Below are positions 5,349 to 5,667 of a DNA stretch of 5,667 nt, piece by piece. Numbering within the stretch: position 1 is the stretch's first letter; each line of letters opens with the position of its first letter. The DNA comes from Verrucomicrobiota bacterium (GTDB taxonomy: Bacteria; Verrucomicrobiota; Verrucomicrobiia; Chthoniobacterales; UBA10450): NCBI GenBank assembly GCA_003219115.1, contig QHPN01000231.1, forward strand, positions 8,712 to 14,378, read 5' to 3'. Below the pieces are notes generated by a model, which was given only the letters and a program-made list of their open reading frames with translations, was not told the origin of the DNA and did no database searches. Position numbers and translations under genes: made by a program.

Positions 5349-5667
5349 CTGACCCGGCAATTCCACCGCGACTTGATGGCCGCGTGTAAACGCATTCACC
5401 AGTCCACCGACCCATTCCGAAAAACTTCGCAGGTTCGCCACCAAATCTTCACCGAAACTGGCAAAGGTGACTTGCGGCGATGCAATCACAAGAAGGACAC
5501 TCAACAGCACAAGGTTCATCAGATAAATGAACACGAGTGAAAAGAAGGTTCCGTGATCGCTCAGATCCGTCTGGTTTTTCGGAATCATCCAGCAGGTGAA
5601 GGTAAGATGGAACGCCCAGGTGATACCGAGAATGGCGTAGAGCAGCTGGCCGTAAGGCGCGACATTG
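5343..5667 (-). CDS. Uncharacterised membrane protein, C-terminal part
   Basis: The last 107 residues of a gene that enters from the right edge on the minus strand and ends in TAG at 5343-5345; the frame is open to the edge, so the Met at 5586-5588 need not be a start. Two likely transmembrane helices are visible: LLYAILGITWAFHLTFTCWM (fragment residues 8-27) and TFFSLVFIYLMNLVLLSVLL (40-59), continuing VIAS. They are joined by a short polar loop, PKNQTDLSDHG. A tail of about 44 residues with an amphipathic look follows (FGEDLVANLRSFSEWVGGLV). Histidines at fragment positions 20 and 38 are possible ligands, but no HExxH or other catalytic motif is present. I do not recognise the family. The gene converges on treY, and its stop codon lies inside the right arm of the inverted-repeat element, so its last residues may be repeat-derived. 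The steady hydrophobic pattern makes a real gene likely. Confidence 0.7.
   Translation of the reverse strand, partial: NVAPYGQLLYAILGITWAFHLTFTCWMIPKNQTDLSDHGTFFSLVFIYLMNLVLLSVLLVIASPQVTFASFGEDLVANLRSFSEWVGGLVNAFTRGHQVAVELPGQG

Noticed and set aside
5098..5415. Minus-strand reading frames of 60-105 codons across the treY 3' end and the inverted repeat
   Set aside because: They translate the palindromic element (Arg/Ala/Ser-rich peptides) and overlap the membrane protein gene in another frame.
5343..5667. Membrane fragment as an M50-type site-2 protease
   Set aside because: Two hydrophobic helices and scattered histidines are not enough; no HExxH or NxxPxxxxDG motif is visible in the fragment.

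Overview
The window most likely comes from the chromosome of a moderately GC-rich, free-living bacterium, and my best guess is a soil or freshwater Verrucomicrobiota member (Chthoniobacterales-like). That placement is an inference. It rests on the style of the ArgRS and TreY proteins and on the intergenic repeats: AATGACGAA units, TTGRRCG heptads and GTAGCGC...GCGCTAC palindromes, which I associate with that phylum from memory. No search was run.

Layout. Positions 1-267 (+) hold the C-terminal part of a PTS EIIA type-2 (PtsN/fructose-type) domain, starting exactly at the probable phosphoryl-accepting histidine. Positions 268-465 are a repeat-rich spacer with two identical 17-bp copies of a small palindrome. 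Positions 466-2229 (+) encode arginyl-tRNA synthetase (argS). Its coding sequence carries an apparent in-frame palindromic insert near 1873-1957. Positions 2230-2371 hold two short tandem arrays, four AATGACGAA units and five TTGRRCG heptads. Positions 2372-5189 (+) hold treY, maltooligosyl trehalose synthase, broken into two frames at about 4155-4175. Positions 5190-5342 hold a large inverted repeat with two nested hairpins. Positions 5343-5667 (-) hold the 3' end of an uncharacterised membrane protein gene that converges on treY.

How the genes relate. The gene content is ordinary: a PTS-type regulatory domain, translation, and trehalose synthesis from maltooligosaccharides (TreY would normally act with TreZ, which is not in the window). 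I see no sign that the genes form one functional system. The notable features are the damage to treY, which puts its third catalytic aspartate in a different frame from the first two catalytic residues, and the density of repeats. Every intergenic gap carries a different repeat, and one appears to have entered a coding sequence (argS). I found no RNA genes, CRISPR array, insertion sequence or phage genes, and no convincing new defence or biosynthetic system.
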